Shown: positions 1 to 9,084, counted from the first letter of the stretch. The stretch is DNA of 64,000 nucleotides from Vitreoscilla massiliensis (GCF_001457815.1 NZ_LN898220.1:434001-498000), one strand, 5' to 3'. Numbers and translations: made by a program. The notes: generated by a model from the sequence alone, not told the origin.

Positions 1-103
1 TTATTGTTCTAGCAGATATATTTTTTCATGCCCAAACACGCACATTGCAATGCGGTATTGCCATCCATAAGTCAGCACAGTGCTTCCTAAATACAGCCGC
101 AAA

Positions 104-137
104 TGTTTACAGGCCGCTTTTAAGCGGCCTGTAAGAT
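104..137. terminator. Bidirectional terminator built from an inverted DUS-like pair
   Basis: TTTACAGGCCGC (106-117) and GCGGCCTGTAA (124-134) form a hairpin with an 11-bp stem and a T-rich flank. It lies just downstream of the stop of the LOG-type gene at 157. Bases 1-103 hold no gene I can support. Confidence 0.75.
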
Positions 138-156
138 TGTTTTTAATATCAAGACA

Positions 157-885
157 TTACAAACTCAATTGCTGTTGGTAGGTTAACTCGTTTTGGTTCA
201 TGCCCGAGGTTTCGTAATGTTGGAAGATGATGCGCACGATTTCTTCCGGTTCGTCGACGATTTGCACCAAATCCATGTCGCCGGGGCTGATGACTTTCTC
301 GGCCACCAACACATTGCGCATCCAATCGAGCAGCCCGCTCCAGAAATAACTGCCGCACAGAATAATCGGAATGCGTTTGATTTTGCCGGTTTGCACCAAG
401 GTCAGGCTTTCAAACAATTCGTCCAAAGTACCGATGCCGCCGGGCATACCGACAAAGGCAATCGCGTGTTTGACAAACATCACTTTGCGCGGAAAAAAGT
501 GGTGAAACTTCACCGACAAATCTTGGTAATCGTTGGGTTTTTGCTCGTGTGGCAACACGATGTTCAGGCCGACCGATGGGCTTTTGCCATAATAAGCACC
601 CTTGTTCGCCGCCTCCATCATGCCGGGGCCGCCGCCTGACAACACCGAAAAGCCGCCATCCGACAGCAAGCGCGCGATGTGTTCACACTTCTGATACATC
701 GGGTCATCCGGATGGGTGCGCGCCGAGCCAAAAATGCTCACCGCCGGCTGTATCGCCTGCAATTCTTCGCCCGATTCGACAAATTCAGAGATGATTTTCA
801 ACACATGGTAAGACTCACGCGCGCGCAAGTCGATGCGAGTAGATTCGCTCAACATCGGTTGGGGTATTTTTTCATATAGACTCAT
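157..885 (-). CDS. LOG family (TIGR00730) nucleotide 5'-monophosphate phosphoribohydrolase-like protein
   Basis: A Rossmann-fold protein of the LOG/YgdH type. Characterised family members hydrolyse nucleoside (or cytokinin riboside) 5'-monophosphates to base and ribose 5-phosphate in the cytosol. Two signature motifs are visible: GGGPGMMEAA at about residues 84-93 and PGGIGTLDE at about 148-156, which form the phosphoribosyl-binding and catalytic site. I chose the ATG at 885 (242 aa) because AAGGGAG then sits 6 nt upstream; the ATG at 891 would touch that site. It is monocistronic, divergent from polA, and ends at a DUS-type terminator. The family call is firm; the true substrate cannot be told from sequence. 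Confidence 0.85.
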   Translation of the reverse strand: MSLYEKIPQPMLSESTRIDLRARESYHVLKIISEFVESGEELQAIQPAVSIFGSARTHPDDPMYQKCEHIARLLSDGGFSVLSGGGPGMMEAANKGAYYGKSPSVGLNIVLPHEQKPNDYQDLSVKFHHFFPRKVMFVKHAIAFVGMPGGIGTLDELFESLTLVQTGKIKRIPIILCGSYFWSGLLDWMRNVLVAEKVISPGDMDLVQIVDEPEEIVRIIFQHYETSGMNQNELTYQQQLSL

Positions 886-1018
886 GTTCATCTCCCTTAA
901 TCTAAAGCCACTTCAGGCTAACACAGTAGCAACAAGGATGCCATGCTCAGCAAAGCTTTGCCTATGAGGCCACGCTTTAGGCTACAATCCAAGCTTGTCC
1001 ATTTAGATACACGACACC

Positions 1019-3811
1019 ATGAAAACCTTGCTTTTGATCGACGGCACGTCTTACCTCTACCGCGCATTCCATGCGATGGCGCCCTTGTCTTCGCCCAGCG
1101 GTGAACCCACAGGCGCGTTGTTTGGCGTGCTCAATATGCTCAAACGCTTGCCAGTGGACTTTCCGCATGATTACGCTGCCTGCGTGTTCGATGCCAAAGG
1201 CCCGACGTTTCGCAATGAGATGTACCCCGATTACAAAGCAACACGCCCACCGATGCCAGACGAATTGCGCAGCCAAGCCGCACAAATTCAAGACTTGGTG
1301 GCCCAAATGGGTTGGCCAGTATTGAGCGTGACCGGCGTGGAAGCCGACGATGTCATCGGCTCTTTGGCGGTACAGGCCGAGGCGCAAGGCTGCAAAGTCA
1401 TCATCTCCACCGGCGACAAAGACATGGCGCAATTGGTGACACCGCACATCATGTGTGTGAACACCATGAATGGCGATGTGCTCGATGAAGCCGGCGTCAA
1501 AGACAAGTTTGGCGTGCGCCCCGATCAAATCATTGATTACCTCACCTTAATCGGCGACAAAGTCGACAACGTCCCCGGTGTGGACAAAGTTGGCCCGAAA
1601 ACCGCGGTGAAATGGCTAGAACAATACGACAGCTTGGACAATGTCATTGCCAACGCCGCCGACATCAAAGGCAAGGTTGGTGAGCATTTACAGGCCGCCT
1701 TAGATCATTTGCCGTTGTCCAAACAGCTGATTACCATCAAAACCGACATGGATTTCAGCCAAGAATTGCCGAATCACATGGCCGATTTAAGCCCGAAATC
1801 CCCTGCTTGGTCAGACTTGGTCACGCGCTTTACCGAATTGGGCTTTAAACGCTGGCTCGCCGAAGCCGAACAACAGGCCAGCAAAGGCACGACGGCTGAC
1901 TTGTTTGCCGCACCGGCGGCGGCACCTGTCACCAAAGCCACACCTGCACCGACGGCCGCGTTCAAACCTGAACACCAATTGGGCAACGAGGTGGAACGTC
2001 AATACCAAGCCATACTCACCCAAGAGGCTTTGCAAGCCTTGTTAAACCGTTTACAGGCCGCTATTGATGGCCAACAAGCAATTGCCATAGACACCGAAAC
2101 CACCAGCTTAAGTGCGATGGATGCACAATTGGTGGGCATTTCCATCGCCTTTGGCGCCGGCGATGCGGTGTACATCCCATTGGCGCACACCTTGACCGCC
2201 GTGCCTGACCAATTGGATTTGGATGCGACTCTGAATGCCTTAAAACCATTTTTAGAAAATGCGGCATTGGGCAAAATCGGCCAAAACATCAAATACGACC
2301 AACACATTTTTGCCAATTACGGCATCGCCTTGCAAGGCGTGGTGGCCGACACCATGTTGCTGTCGTATGTGCTGGAAAGCCATTTGGGCCACGGCATGGA
2401 CGAATTGGCCGAGCGCCATTTGGGCATCACCACCATTTCATATGAAAGCCTGTGTGGCAAAGGCGCGAAGCAAATCTCGTTTGCCGATGTCGCTTTGGAC
2501 GATGCGCTCGCTTATGCCGCCGAAGATGCCGACATCACTTGGCGTTTGAATGCGGTGTTGTGGCCGCAATTGGATGCCAAACAGCGCGAATTGTACGAGC
2601 AAGTAGAATTACCGGTTGAGCAAGTGTTGTGGCAAATGGAGCGCACCGGCGTGCTCATCGACAAGGCCGAATTGGACAAACAAAGCCATGAATTGGGTTC
2701 GCAAATCTTGGCCTTGGAAAATGACGCCTACCAATTGGCAGGACAGCCGTTTAACCTCAATTCGCCGAAACAATTGCAAGAAATCCTGTTTGATAAATTG
2801 GCGATACCGACCACAGGCTTGAAGAAAACCGCTTCGGGTGGCATTTCTACCAATGAAGCGGTGTTGGAAAAATTGGCACCAAAATACGATTTGCCCAAAA
2901 TCATTTTGCAAAACCGCAGCCTGACCAAACTCAAATCGACATATACCGACAAATTGCCACAGTTAATCCGCGCCGATACCGGCCGCGTGCACACCACTTA
3001 CGCGCAAGCGGTGGCGATTACAGGCCGCTTGGCCAGTAACAATCCGAATTTGCAAAACATTCCAATACGTACTGCCGAAGGCCGCCGCGTGCGCCAAGCG
3101 TTTATCGCGCCTGCCGGTCACAAAATCATTTCTGCCGACTACTCGCAAGTGGAATTGCGCATCATGGCGCACCTGTCTGGTGATGCAACCTTGATTGATG
3201 CGTTTAACAAAGGCGAAGACGTGCACAGACGCACCGCCGCCGAGGTGTTCCATGTTAAGCCTGAAGACGTCAGCAGCGAGCAACGCCGCTATGCCAAAAC
3301 CATTAACTTTGGTTTGATTTACGGCATGGGTCAGTACGGTTTGGCCAACAATTTGGAAATCACGCCCGCTGAAGCACAAGAATTCATCAACCGCTATTTT
3401 GCCCGCTATCCGGCCGTGGCCGAGTACATGCAAGCGGCCAAAGACCGTGCGCACGAACAAGGCTATGTCGAAACCATCATGGGACGCCGCTTGTACTTGC
3501 CCGACATTGCCAATAAAAACGGCAATATTCGCGCCGGCGCCGAACGCGCCGCCATCAATGCGCCGATGCAAGGCACGGCCTCGGATTTGATTAAACGGGC
3601 GATGATCTTGGTGGCTGCATGGTTACAGGCCGATGCACTGCGCACGCGCTTATTGATGCAAGTGCACGACGAATTGGTATTGGAAGTGCCTGAAGATGAA
3701 ATCGATTTGGTGAGCGAACAGTTACCGCGTTTGATGGCACAAGCAGGCAATCTGAAAGTGCCATTGGTGGCCGAGGTTGGCATAGGCATGAATTGGGACG
3801 AAGCGCATTAA
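1019..3811 (+). CDS. polA: DNA polymerase I
   Basis: Full-length Pol I (930 aa), used in Okazaki fragment processing and excision repair. Domains in order: N-terminal 5'-nuclease (about 1-290); an Ala/Pro-rich linker (about 295-320); a 3'-5' exonuclease with D358/E360 in DTETTSL, GQNIKYDQ and YAAEDAD, so proofreading looks intact; and the polymerase with motif A around D707 (ADYSQVELR), motif B (RRYAKTINFGLIYG) and motif C (VHDE, D884). Four DUS-like words fall inside the gene, three of them read in the frame that gives Leu-Gln-Ala. It converges on the LemA-like gene with one base between the stop codons and no terminator between them. Confidence 0.97.
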   Translation: MKTLLLIDGTSYLYRAFHAMAPLSSPSGEPTGALFGVLNMLKRLPVDFPHDYAACVFDAKGPTFRNEMYPDYKATRPPMPDELRSQAAQIQDLVAQMGWPVLSVTGVEADDVIGSLAVQAEAQGCKVIISTGDKDMAQLVTPHIMCVNTMNGDVLDEAGVKDKFGVRPDQIIDYLTLIGDKVDNVPGVDKVGPKTAVKWLEQYDSLDNVIANAADIKGKVGEHLQAALDHLPLSKQLITIKTDMDFSQELPNHMADLSPKSPAWSDLVTRFTELGFKRWLAEAEQQASKGTTADLFAAPAAAPVTKATPAPTAAFKPEHQLGNEVERQYQAILTQEALQALLNRLQAAIDGQQAIAIDTETTSLSAMDAQLVGISIAFGAGDAVYIPLAHTLTAVPDQLDLDATLNALKPFLENAALGKIGQNIKYDQHIFANYGIALQGVVADTMLLSYVLESHLGHGMDELAERHLGITTISYESLCGKGAKQISFADVALDDALAYAAEDADITWRLNAVLWPQLDAKQRELYEQVELPVEQVLWQMERTGVLIDKAELDKQSHELGSQILALENDAYQLAGQPFNLNSPKQLQEILFDKLAIPTTGLKKTASGGISTNEAVLEKLAPKYDLPKIILQNRSLTKLKSTYTDKLPQLIRADTGRVHTTYAQAVAITGRLASNNPNLQNIPIRTAEGRRVRQAFIAPAGHKIISADYSQVELRIMAHLSGDATLIDAFNKGEDVHRRTAAEVFHVKPEDVSSEQRRYAKTINFGLIYGMGQYGLANNLEITPAEAQEFINRYFARYPAVAEYMQAAKDRAHEQGYVETIMGRRLYLPDIANKNGNIRAGAERAAINAPMQGTASDLIKRAMILVAAWLQADALRTRLLMQVHDELVLEVPEDEIDLVSEQLPRLMAQAGNLKVPLVAEVGIGMNWDEAH

Positions 3812-3812
3812 C

Positions 3813-4412
3813 TCACGCGCTTCGTGGCTCAAAAGCGATGGTGGCTTCTAAAGGCAACAGCAACGCGTCTTGGGTATGCCCCAAGGCGAGCGCCGCCACA
3901 TTGCTGGGAAAACCATGTTTGTATTGGTTGTAAAAACCAGCGCTGTGATTGTATTGCTGGCACGACAAGGACAAGTCCTGCTCTATCAGCAGCAAATCGG
4001 CTCGCAATGCCAGCAAATCAGGATGATTGCGCAGCTCGGGTGTGGTTTGTACCAAAGTACGCAAATCACGCAAACACTGAGTAAAATGCGCTTCGGCGCG
4101 CAACCATTCTTGCATGGCACGGCTGTGCTCAGGCTGTTGTTTGATGTTTTTTAAGGCGCGCTGCGCGGCTTGGCGCGCCTCAATCACCGCTTTTAAGGCC
4201 GACAATTCTTTTTTCAAGATGCATTTGGCGGTTTGCACCCACAGCGGCACCCAATCATAGCGGCGGTACAACTGCGCCTCAACTTGTAACCACACGGCAT
4301 GATTTTGCGCTTGCAAGCGCCGAAAACGTTGGCTGCCCAAGACCAATAAACCCACCAATATCAGCATCAATATCAGCATCAATACCAGCATCAACACCCA
4401 CATTTGCACCAC
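3813..4412 (-). CDS. LemA family membrane-anchored protein
   Basis: 199 aa with a single N-terminal hydrophobic segment (about residues 5-27) and a helical, charged body. The C-terminal motif YNHSAGFYNQYKHGFPSN matches the LemA family hallmark (YN...YN...FP). LemA proteins are inner-membrane proteins with most of the chain outside; their biochemical role is unsettled. The N-terminal anchor is encoded by 12-bp tandem repeats (4360-4395), so its length could vary by four residues per repeat unit. Transcribed towards polA. The family call rests mainly on the C-terminal motif. Confidence 0.7.
   Translation of the reverse strand: MVQMWVLMLVLMLILMLILVGLLVLGSQRFRRLQAQNHAVWLQVEAQLYRRYDWVPLWVQTAKCILKKELSALKAVIEARQAAQRALKNIKQQPEHSRAMQEWLRAEAHFTQCLRDLRTLVQTTPELRNHPDLLALRADLLLIEQDLSLSCQQYNHSAGFYNQYKHGFPSNVAALALGHTQDALLLPLEATIAFEPRSA
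4360..4395 (-). repeat. Three 12-bp tandem repeats inside the LemA-like signal anchor
   Basis: ATCAGCATCAAT occurs at 4360-4371 and 4372-4383, followed by ACCAGCATCAAC (4384-4395). On the coding strand each unit encodes four hydrophobic residues such as LMLI. Because 12 is a multiple of three, slippage would change transmembrane helix length without breaking the frame. Confidence 0.8.
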
Positions 4413-4828
4413 CTCTCTTTCCCTCAGATTATCGCTGCAACAGGCCAGTTTTCACTCTTATGCAAAAGTAAGACACGGATGGCTAGCCGAAAATGGTAAG
4501 AAAAGCAGGGGTTTGAAACAAGCCATAGATGTTAATAGGTCTATTCCTCTATTTTGCGGTAGGGTTTTGTCTCTATTTAATGTGTGTGCAGATTCAATCT
4601 GCTGCGCTTCAGGCCGCATGCATGGCCCATTTCATTAGCTTAAAACCAATATTATTGCCTGAACTGAAACACTGCTCCGCAAACACTGCAGTGCTGTATA
4701 TCAACATGCAATTTTGATATTGCACCGCAAAAAGACGCTGGGTTTTCAATGTGCTATGGTGAACAGCAATGGCTGTAGCGCCGCCATTTTACTACCCCCA
4801 ACTCATCTTACATTGAAGGAGTAGCGGC
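4413..4828. other. Intergenic region upstream of the aldehyde dehydrogenase gene
   Basis: 416 bp without a convincing gene. A 62-codon frame at 4529-4717 has no ribosome binding site and no family resemblance. A short inverted repeat AATGGC/GCCATT lies near 4770-4790, just before the dehydrogenase leader. I could not place a promoter with confidence. Confidence 0.4.
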
Positions 4829-6349
4829 ATGAAGTATCCTGTTCCAAACAGTTCTGGTAGTCCCATTCAATTCAAATCCCAATACGAAAACTTCATCGGC
4901 GGCAAGTGGACGCCTCCGGTAAAAGGCCAGTATTTTGACGACATTTGCCCGATTACCGGCAAAGCCTTTACCAAAGTCGCCCGTTCCACGGCCGAAGACA
5001 TTGAATTGGCCTTGGATGCCGCCCATGCCGCCAAAGCCGCTTGGAACAACAGTGCCAGCACCGAACGCAGCAATATTTTGCTGAAAATTGCCGACCGCAT
5101 GGAAGCCAATTTGGAAAACATTGCCGTGGTCGAAACTTGGGAAAACGGCAAACCCGTGCGCGAAACCTTAAATGCCGACATTCCTTTGGCCATAGACCAT
5201 TTGCGCTATTTCGCGGGCGCGGTGCGCGCACAAGAAGGTGGCATCTCCGAGATAGACCACGACACGGTTGCCTACCATTTTCATGAGCCTTTGGGTGTGG
5301 TCGGGCAAATCATTCCGTGGAACTTCCCTTTATTGATGGCGATTTGGAAATTGGCACCGGCTTTGGCTGCGGGCAATTGCGTGGTGTTAAAACCGGCTGA
5401 GCAAACGCCGGTGTCCATCTTGTATTTGATGGAATTGATAGAAGATTTGTTGCCAGCGGGCGTGCTTAACATCGTCAATGGTTTTGGTGTAGAAGCCGGT
5501 AAACCGTTGGCCAGCAACAAGCGCATTGCCAAAATTGCCTTTACAGGTGAGACCACTACCGGCCGCCTCATCATGCAATACGCCACCGAAAACATCATTC
5601 CGGTGACCTTGGAATTGGGCGGCAAATCACCGAACATCTTCTTTGAAGACGTGATGGCAGCCGATGATGATTATTTGGACAAGGCAGTTGAAGGCTTTGT
5701 GATGTTTGCACTGAACCAAGGCGAGGTGTGTACCTGCCCATCGCGCGCCTTAATCCAAGAATCCATTTACGATAAATTCATGGAAAAAGTGCTCAAACGT
5801 GTGGCCGCCATCAAAGGGGGCGACCCGCTCGATACCGACACCATGATAGGCGCGCAAGCCAGCCAAGACCAATTGGAAAAAATCCTGTCGTATTTGGACA
5901 TAGGCAAGCAAGAAGGCGCTGAAGTGTTGGCCGGTGGCCATCAACGCAAACTCGATGGCGACATGGCTGGCGGCTATTTTGTTGAGCCGACGGTGTTCAA
6001 AGGCAAGAACACCATGCGCATCTTCCAAGAAGAAATCTTTGGCCCGGTGGTCGCCGTTACCACCTTCAAAACCGCCGAAGAAGCGTTGGAAATCGCCAAT
6101 AACACACTGTATGGTTTGGGCGCTGGCGTGTGGACGCGCAATGGCACGCTGGCTTACCGCATGGGTCGCGCCATCCAAGCCGGCCGCGTGTGGACCAACT
6201 GCTACCATGCCTACCCTGCCCACGCCGCTTTCGGTGGCTACAAGCAATCGGGCATAGGCCGCGAAAACCACAAAATGATGCTAGACCACTACCAACAAAC
6301 CAAATGCTTGCTGGTCAGCTATTCTGGTAAAGCTTTGGGCTTCTTCTGA
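4829..6349 (+). CDS. NAD-dependent acetaldehyde dehydrogenase (AldB/ExaC/AcoD type)
   Basis: 506 aa, the usual length for group AldB/ExaC aldehyde dehydrogenases, which oxidise acetaldehyde and similar short aldehydes to acids. Visible: the Rossmann motif FTGETTTGR, the catalytic Glu in LELGGKSPN (E262), the catalytic cysteine in QGEVCTCPSR (C301, with C303 close by), and the C-terminal FGGYKQSGIGREN. AAGGAG sits 8 nt before the ATG. A DUS-pair terminator follows at 6356. A DUF779 gene lies two genes downstream, a pairing common in proteobacteria, which supports a role in alcohol or aldehyde catabolism. The exact substrate is inferred. Confidence 0.9.
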   Translation: MKYPVPNSSGSPIQFKSQYENFIGGKWTPPVKGQYFDDICPITGKAFTKVARSTAEDIELALDAAHAAKAAWNNSASTERSNILLKIADRMEANLENIAVVETWENGKPVRETLNADIPLAIDHLRYFAGAVRAQEGGISEIDHDTVAYHFHEPLGVVGQIIPWNFPLLMAIWKLAPALAAGNCVVLKPAEQTPVSILYLMELIEDLLPAGVLNIVNGFGVEAGKPLASNKRIAKIAFTGETTTGRLIMQYATENIIPVTLELGGKSPNIFFEDVMAADDDYLDKAVEGFVMFALNQGEVCTCPSRALIQESIYDKFMEKVLKRVAAIKGGDPLDTDTMIGAQASQDQLEKILSYLDIGKQEGAEVLAGGHQRKLDGDMAGGYFVEPTVFKGKNTMRIFQEEIFGPVVAVTTFKTAEEALEIANNTLYGLGAGVWTRNGTLAYRMGRAIQAGRVWTNCYHAYPAHAAFGGYKQSGIGRENHKMMLDHYQQTKCLLVSYSGKALGFF

Positions 6350-6355
6350 GGTATG

Positions 6356-6387
6356 ATGCGGCCTGTAAGCTTTACAGGCCGCATTTT
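6356..6387. terminator. DUS-pair terminator after the aldehyde dehydrogenase
   Basis: GCGGCCTGTAA (6358-6368) and TTTACAGGCCGC (6371-6382) form a tight hairpin followed by TTTTT. The ribosome binding site of the next gene starts a few bases later. Confidence 0.75.
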
Positions 6388-6402
6388 TAAGGAGAATAGC
6401 AG

Positions 6403-6945
6403 ATGAAAGTCGCATTATTCAGTGTTTTGGCTGTGCTCAGCAGCACCGCATGGAGCCAAAGCTGCGAGCTGCCGGCCGCACAAATCAAGGTCGCCAGCGT
6501 GGGCTTGCAGCAACCGTTTGCCCAATTCAAACTCACCCACCCCACCGCCGAAAAAGCCGCGTTTGGCAGCGATGCCGTACACATCCAGTTCAAAAACGGT
6601 AAATCCTATGCCGACAGCCATGACAGCGTGTTGCAGCAACAAGGCGTGACTTCTGCCATGCACATTGCCATCCATCCTAAAACCGACCGCATCGTGTCTT
6701 ACGCCTTGAATTTCACCAATGGCTCATTGGCCGATTTTGACACGCCACTCGATACCTTCAAACAACGCTTACAGCAAAAATTCACCTTACCCAAACAAGG
6801 TTGGAAGAAGCAAGACAACAGCTATGTTTACCGCTGTGACGATTACATCATCGACATAGAGCAAGACCACGGCGCCGACCGTCAAGCAATGGGTGCATCC
6901 ATCTTGGTGGTGGGCAAAGACTCGGATTTGTTTGGCGAATACTGA
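6403..6945 (+). CDS. Secreted hypothetical protein
   Basis: 180 aa with a clear signal peptide (about residues 1-18, ending AWS before QSCEL), so probably periplasmic. Two cysteines, C21 and one in the YRCDDY motif near residue 144, could form a disulfide. I do not recognise a family. AAGGAG lies 9 nt before the ATG. It sits between an aldehyde dehydrogenase and a DUF779 gene on the same strand, but the terminator at 6356 suggests at least partly separate expression. Function unknown. Confidence 0.7.
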   Translation: MKVALFSVLAVLSSTAWSQSCELPAAQIKVASVGLQQPFAQFKLTHPTAEKAAFGSDAVHIQFKNGKSYADSHDSVLQQQGVTSAMHIAIHPKTDRIVSYALNFTNGSLADFDTPLDTFKQRLQQKFTLPKQGWKKQDNSYVYRCDDYIIDIEQDHGADRQAMGASILVVGKDSDLFGEY

Positions 6946-6980
6946 ACACAACGCGGAATCAATCCGCGAAGGAGCACCTC

Positions 6981-7358
6981 ATGAGCCACTCACGTTTGGA
7001 CGCCACCGCCGCCGCCTTGGATTTAATCGCCAAGCTTAAAGACGGACATGGCAACTTGATGTTTCACCAATCCGGTGGCTGTTGCGATGGCAGCGCCCCG
7101 ATGTGTTTTCCCGCCGGTGAATTCAAAATCGGCGCCGCCGATGTGTTGCTCGGTCACATCGCCGGCTGCCCGTTTTACATGAGCGCAGCGCAATTTGAAT
7201 ACTGGCAACACACCCACCTCACTTTAGACGTCACCCCCGGCCGCGGCGCCAGCTTCTCCCTAGAAATCCCCGAAGGCGTGCGCTTTATCATTCGCTCGCG
7301 TTTGTTTAGCGATGCGGAATTACACGATTTGGCACCGGTACGAACCGGAGCGCTGTAA
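6981..7358 (+). CDS. DUF779 family protein
   Basis: 125 aa. The segment FHQSGGCCDGSAPMC (about residues 28-42) with its cysteine cluster, and the later GCPFYMS, are typical of DUF779. Members are often encoded next to acetaldehyde dehydrogenases of the AcoD/ExaC type, as here. The cysteines suggest metal or cofactor binding, but the role is not established. AAGGAG is placed 7 nt before the ATG. The gene ends at a DUS-pair terminator. Confidence 0.8.
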   Translation: MSHSRLDATAAALDLIAKLKDGHGNLMFHQSGGCCDGSAPMCFPAGEFKIGAADVLLGHIAGCPFYMSAAQFEYWQHTHLTLDVTPGRGASFSLEIPEGVRFIIRSRLFSDAELHDLAPVRTGAL

Positions 7359-7362
7359 AACC

Positions 7363-7398
7363 AAAGCGGCCTGTAAATCGTTTTACAGGCCGCTTTTT
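7363..7398. terminator. Bidirectional DUS-pair terminator
   Basis: GCGGCCTGTAAA (7366-7377) and TTTACAGGCCGC (7382-7393) form a perfect 12-bp stem with a TCGT loop, flanked by A-rich and T-rich runs. It separates the convergent DUF779 gene and the secreted protein gene at 7422. Confidence 0.85.
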
Positions 7399-7421
7399 AA
7401 ACCATCTAAGACATGACTGTC

Positions 7422-8111
7422 TTATTTTTGTGCTTTCATCACGCGTTCGTCGACTTTGAACAAGCGCTCGCCCATGGCGGCTTTGGCGATGTTCCAGTCG
7501 CGGAAGGTTGAATTGCCAGTTGACACCACTTTGCGGCCGTCCACATCAAAGCTCAAGCTGTAGACGATGCCGCCACCTGAGGTTTCTTTCACATCAGGCA
7601 AGTTCAATTGCTTAACGCTCAATTTGACATTGCTGATTTTGGCGTCTTTTTTCACCAATTGCTCGCCGCGCGGACGGAATTTTTCGCCTTCTTTGAATTC
7701 GCGGTTTTCATCGGAAATCAAAGCCACGTTCAAGGCTTTGGCATTTGCCAAGTCCATTTTGCCATTGACCACTGGAATGCCGACAGCGGCTTTGACGCCA
7801 CGGTGGATCATGCGGTCGTCAACGTATTTGCCATCTGGGGTTTTCTTGGCTTCAACTGCCACTGAAGAAGTACGGCCCATGAACATCACTTGGTAACCCG
7901 GTACGGCTTTTTTGCCTTGACCAGCGAAAATGTCGTCTACCAATACCGCTTGTGTGCCCTCAGCATTGCCCAACACTCGACCTGAAACCTCTTGAATCAC
8001 CAAAGGTTTGCCATCCACAGCCAAAGACACGCTGTCATCAAATGCCATAGCGCTGAAAGACGCCAAACCCAAGCCCAAACCCAATACGCTGGCTAACAAT
8101 GTTTTTTTCAT
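7422..8111 (-). CDS. Secreted hypothetical protein, paralogue A of a tandem pair
   Basis: 229 aa with a signal peptide (about 1-23, AMA before FDDSV). It shares a pattern with the upstream gene: V/T-SxRLLxNxEG, VDDIxxGxGK, VPGYxVMxMxR, HRGxK, GIPVxNGKM and GGGIxYxL, so the two are clearly paralogues. There are no cysteines in the mature part and no catalytic motif I know; a beta-rich periplasmic or surface protein is a guess. AAGAGAG lies before the ATG. A hairpin made of DUS-like words separates it from paralogue B. Confidence 0.75.
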   Translation of the reverse strand: MKKTLLASVLGLGLGLASFSAMAFDDSVSLAVDGKPLVIQEVSGRVLGNAEGTQAVLVDDIFAGQGKKAVPGYQVMFMGRTSSVAVEAKKTPDGKYVDDRMIHRGVKAAVGIPVVNGKMDLANAKALNVALISDENREFKEGEKFRPRGEQLVKKDAKISNVKLSVKQLNLPDVKETSGGGIVYSLSFDVDGRKVVSTGNSTFRDWNIAKAAMGERLFKVDERVMKAQK

Positions 8112-8138
8112 AATGCTCTCTTAAGATGGAAGTAAACA

Positions 8139-8168
8139 GGCGGCCTGTCAGTTACAGGCCGCTTAAAA
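8139..8168. terminator. Imperfect DUS-pair hairpin between the two paralogues
   Basis: GCGGCCTGTCA followed by TTACAGGCCGC (8152-8162) makes an 8-9 bp stem, with A-rich sequence after it on the plus strand. It lies after the stop of the gene at 8170 and could reduce read-through into the gene at 7422. Confidence 0.55.
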
Positions 8169-8169
8169 A

Positions 8170-8871
8170 TTAACGGTTGGCTTCAAACACATTGGCTTTC
8201 GCTGGAAAGGCTTTTAAGTGTTTCGGTTGGCCTTTGGTTTCCACGCTTGGAAACACGGTATTGGCGGATACGTCATAAGTGTGGCCATCGACCACGGTGT
8301 GTAATTGGTAATTGATGCCGCCACCAACGCGCTCACCCGCTTTTAAATTCGGCAAGGTCAGGCTGTTGATTTTGTACGACAAGGCCGTTACTTTGCTGCT
8401 GTCGCTGAATTTTTGCTCGCCAGATGGGGCGGTGTCTTTATTATTTGGCGTGAAGGTTTTGCCATCGTCGCTGATCAGACCCAAGCTCAATACTTTGGCT
8501 TCATTGATGTTCATTTTGCCGTTTTTCACCGGAATGCCGAACAAGACTTTGCCGCCACGGTGCACGGTTTTGAGGTTTTCAATCGTACCGTCGTCTTTTT
8601 TGCGCGCATCAAATGCGGTTGATAAGGCCCGTGTCATCACCATCACTTTGTAACCAGGGACTTTGGTTTTGCCCATGCCATCGGTGATGTCGTCTACCAA
8701 TAAGGGAGCTGAGCCTTCAGGATTGGACAACAAACGCGCTGAGGTTTCGCTGACTTTCATCGCTTTGCCATCGACGGCGAAGTTGTTTTCATTGGCATAT
8801 GGCGACGCCAACACAGCCGTACTTGCCAAAACCATGCTGCTCGCCAACAAGCCCAGTGTCCAAGTTTTCAT
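8170..8871 (-). CDS. Secreted hypothetical protein, paralogue B of a tandem pair
   Basis: 233 aa from the ATG at 8871, which has AAAGGG 6 nt upstream; the ATG at 8877 directly abuts that site. Signal peptide about 1-22 (AVLA before SPYANE). It shares the block SARLLSNPEG, LLVDDITDGMGK, VPGYKVMVMTR and HRGGKVLFGIPVKNGKM with the downstream gene. Function unknown. A Fur-box-like element overlaps its probable -10 (8912-8930), so expression may respond to iron; this is inference. Confidence 0.75.
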   Translation of the reverse strand: MKTWTLGLLASSMVLASTAVLASPYANENNFAVDGKAMKVSETSARLLSNPEGSAPLLVDDITDGMGKTKVPGYKVMVMTRALSTAFDARKKDDGTIENLKTVHRGGKVLFGIPVKNGKMNINEAKVLSLGLISDDGKTFTPNNKDTAPSGEQKFSDSSKVTALSYKINSLTLPNLKAGERVGGGINYQLHTVVDGHTYDVSANTVFPSVETKGQPKHLKAFPAKANVFEANR

Positions 8872-8911
8872 GCTCATCCCTTTACATTAAGTGTTAAATA
8901 TAAATACAAAC

Positions 8912-8930
8912 GAGAATGATTATAATCTAT
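8912..8930 (-). promoter_or_regulatory. Possible Fur box overlapping a promoter
   Basis: The plus-strand sequence starting GAGAATGATTATAATC matches the 19-bp Fur consensus at about 12 positions. On the minus strand the same bases give TATAAT, a candidate -10 for the secreted paralogue pair. Moderate evidence only. Confidence 0.4.
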
Positions 8931-9051
8931 ATAAACACGAATTCAAACATTTATGCAGCGACATTTGTAGAGTAATCGCCAGTACTTGGGAATTGAAGAC
9001 ATGTTGACAGCGCGTGTTGCCCTGCCACTGTCACACGATAAACGCGCATAA

Positions 9052-9084
9052 AAATGCGGCCTGTAAACATTTACAGGCCGCATC
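9052..9084. terminator. DUS-pair terminator downstream of the MHS transporter
   Basis: GCGGCCTGTAAA (9056-9067) and TTTACAGGCCGC (9070-9081) make a 12-bp stem with a 2-base gap. It lies just past the stop of the transporter gene. Confidence 0.75.

Noticed and set aside
1..103. Possible gene end at the left edge (a few codons before TAG at 10-12)
   Set aside because: Too little sequence to support a call.
4529..4717. 62-codon frame in the intergenic region
   Set aside because: No start signal and no family resemblance; likely chance.
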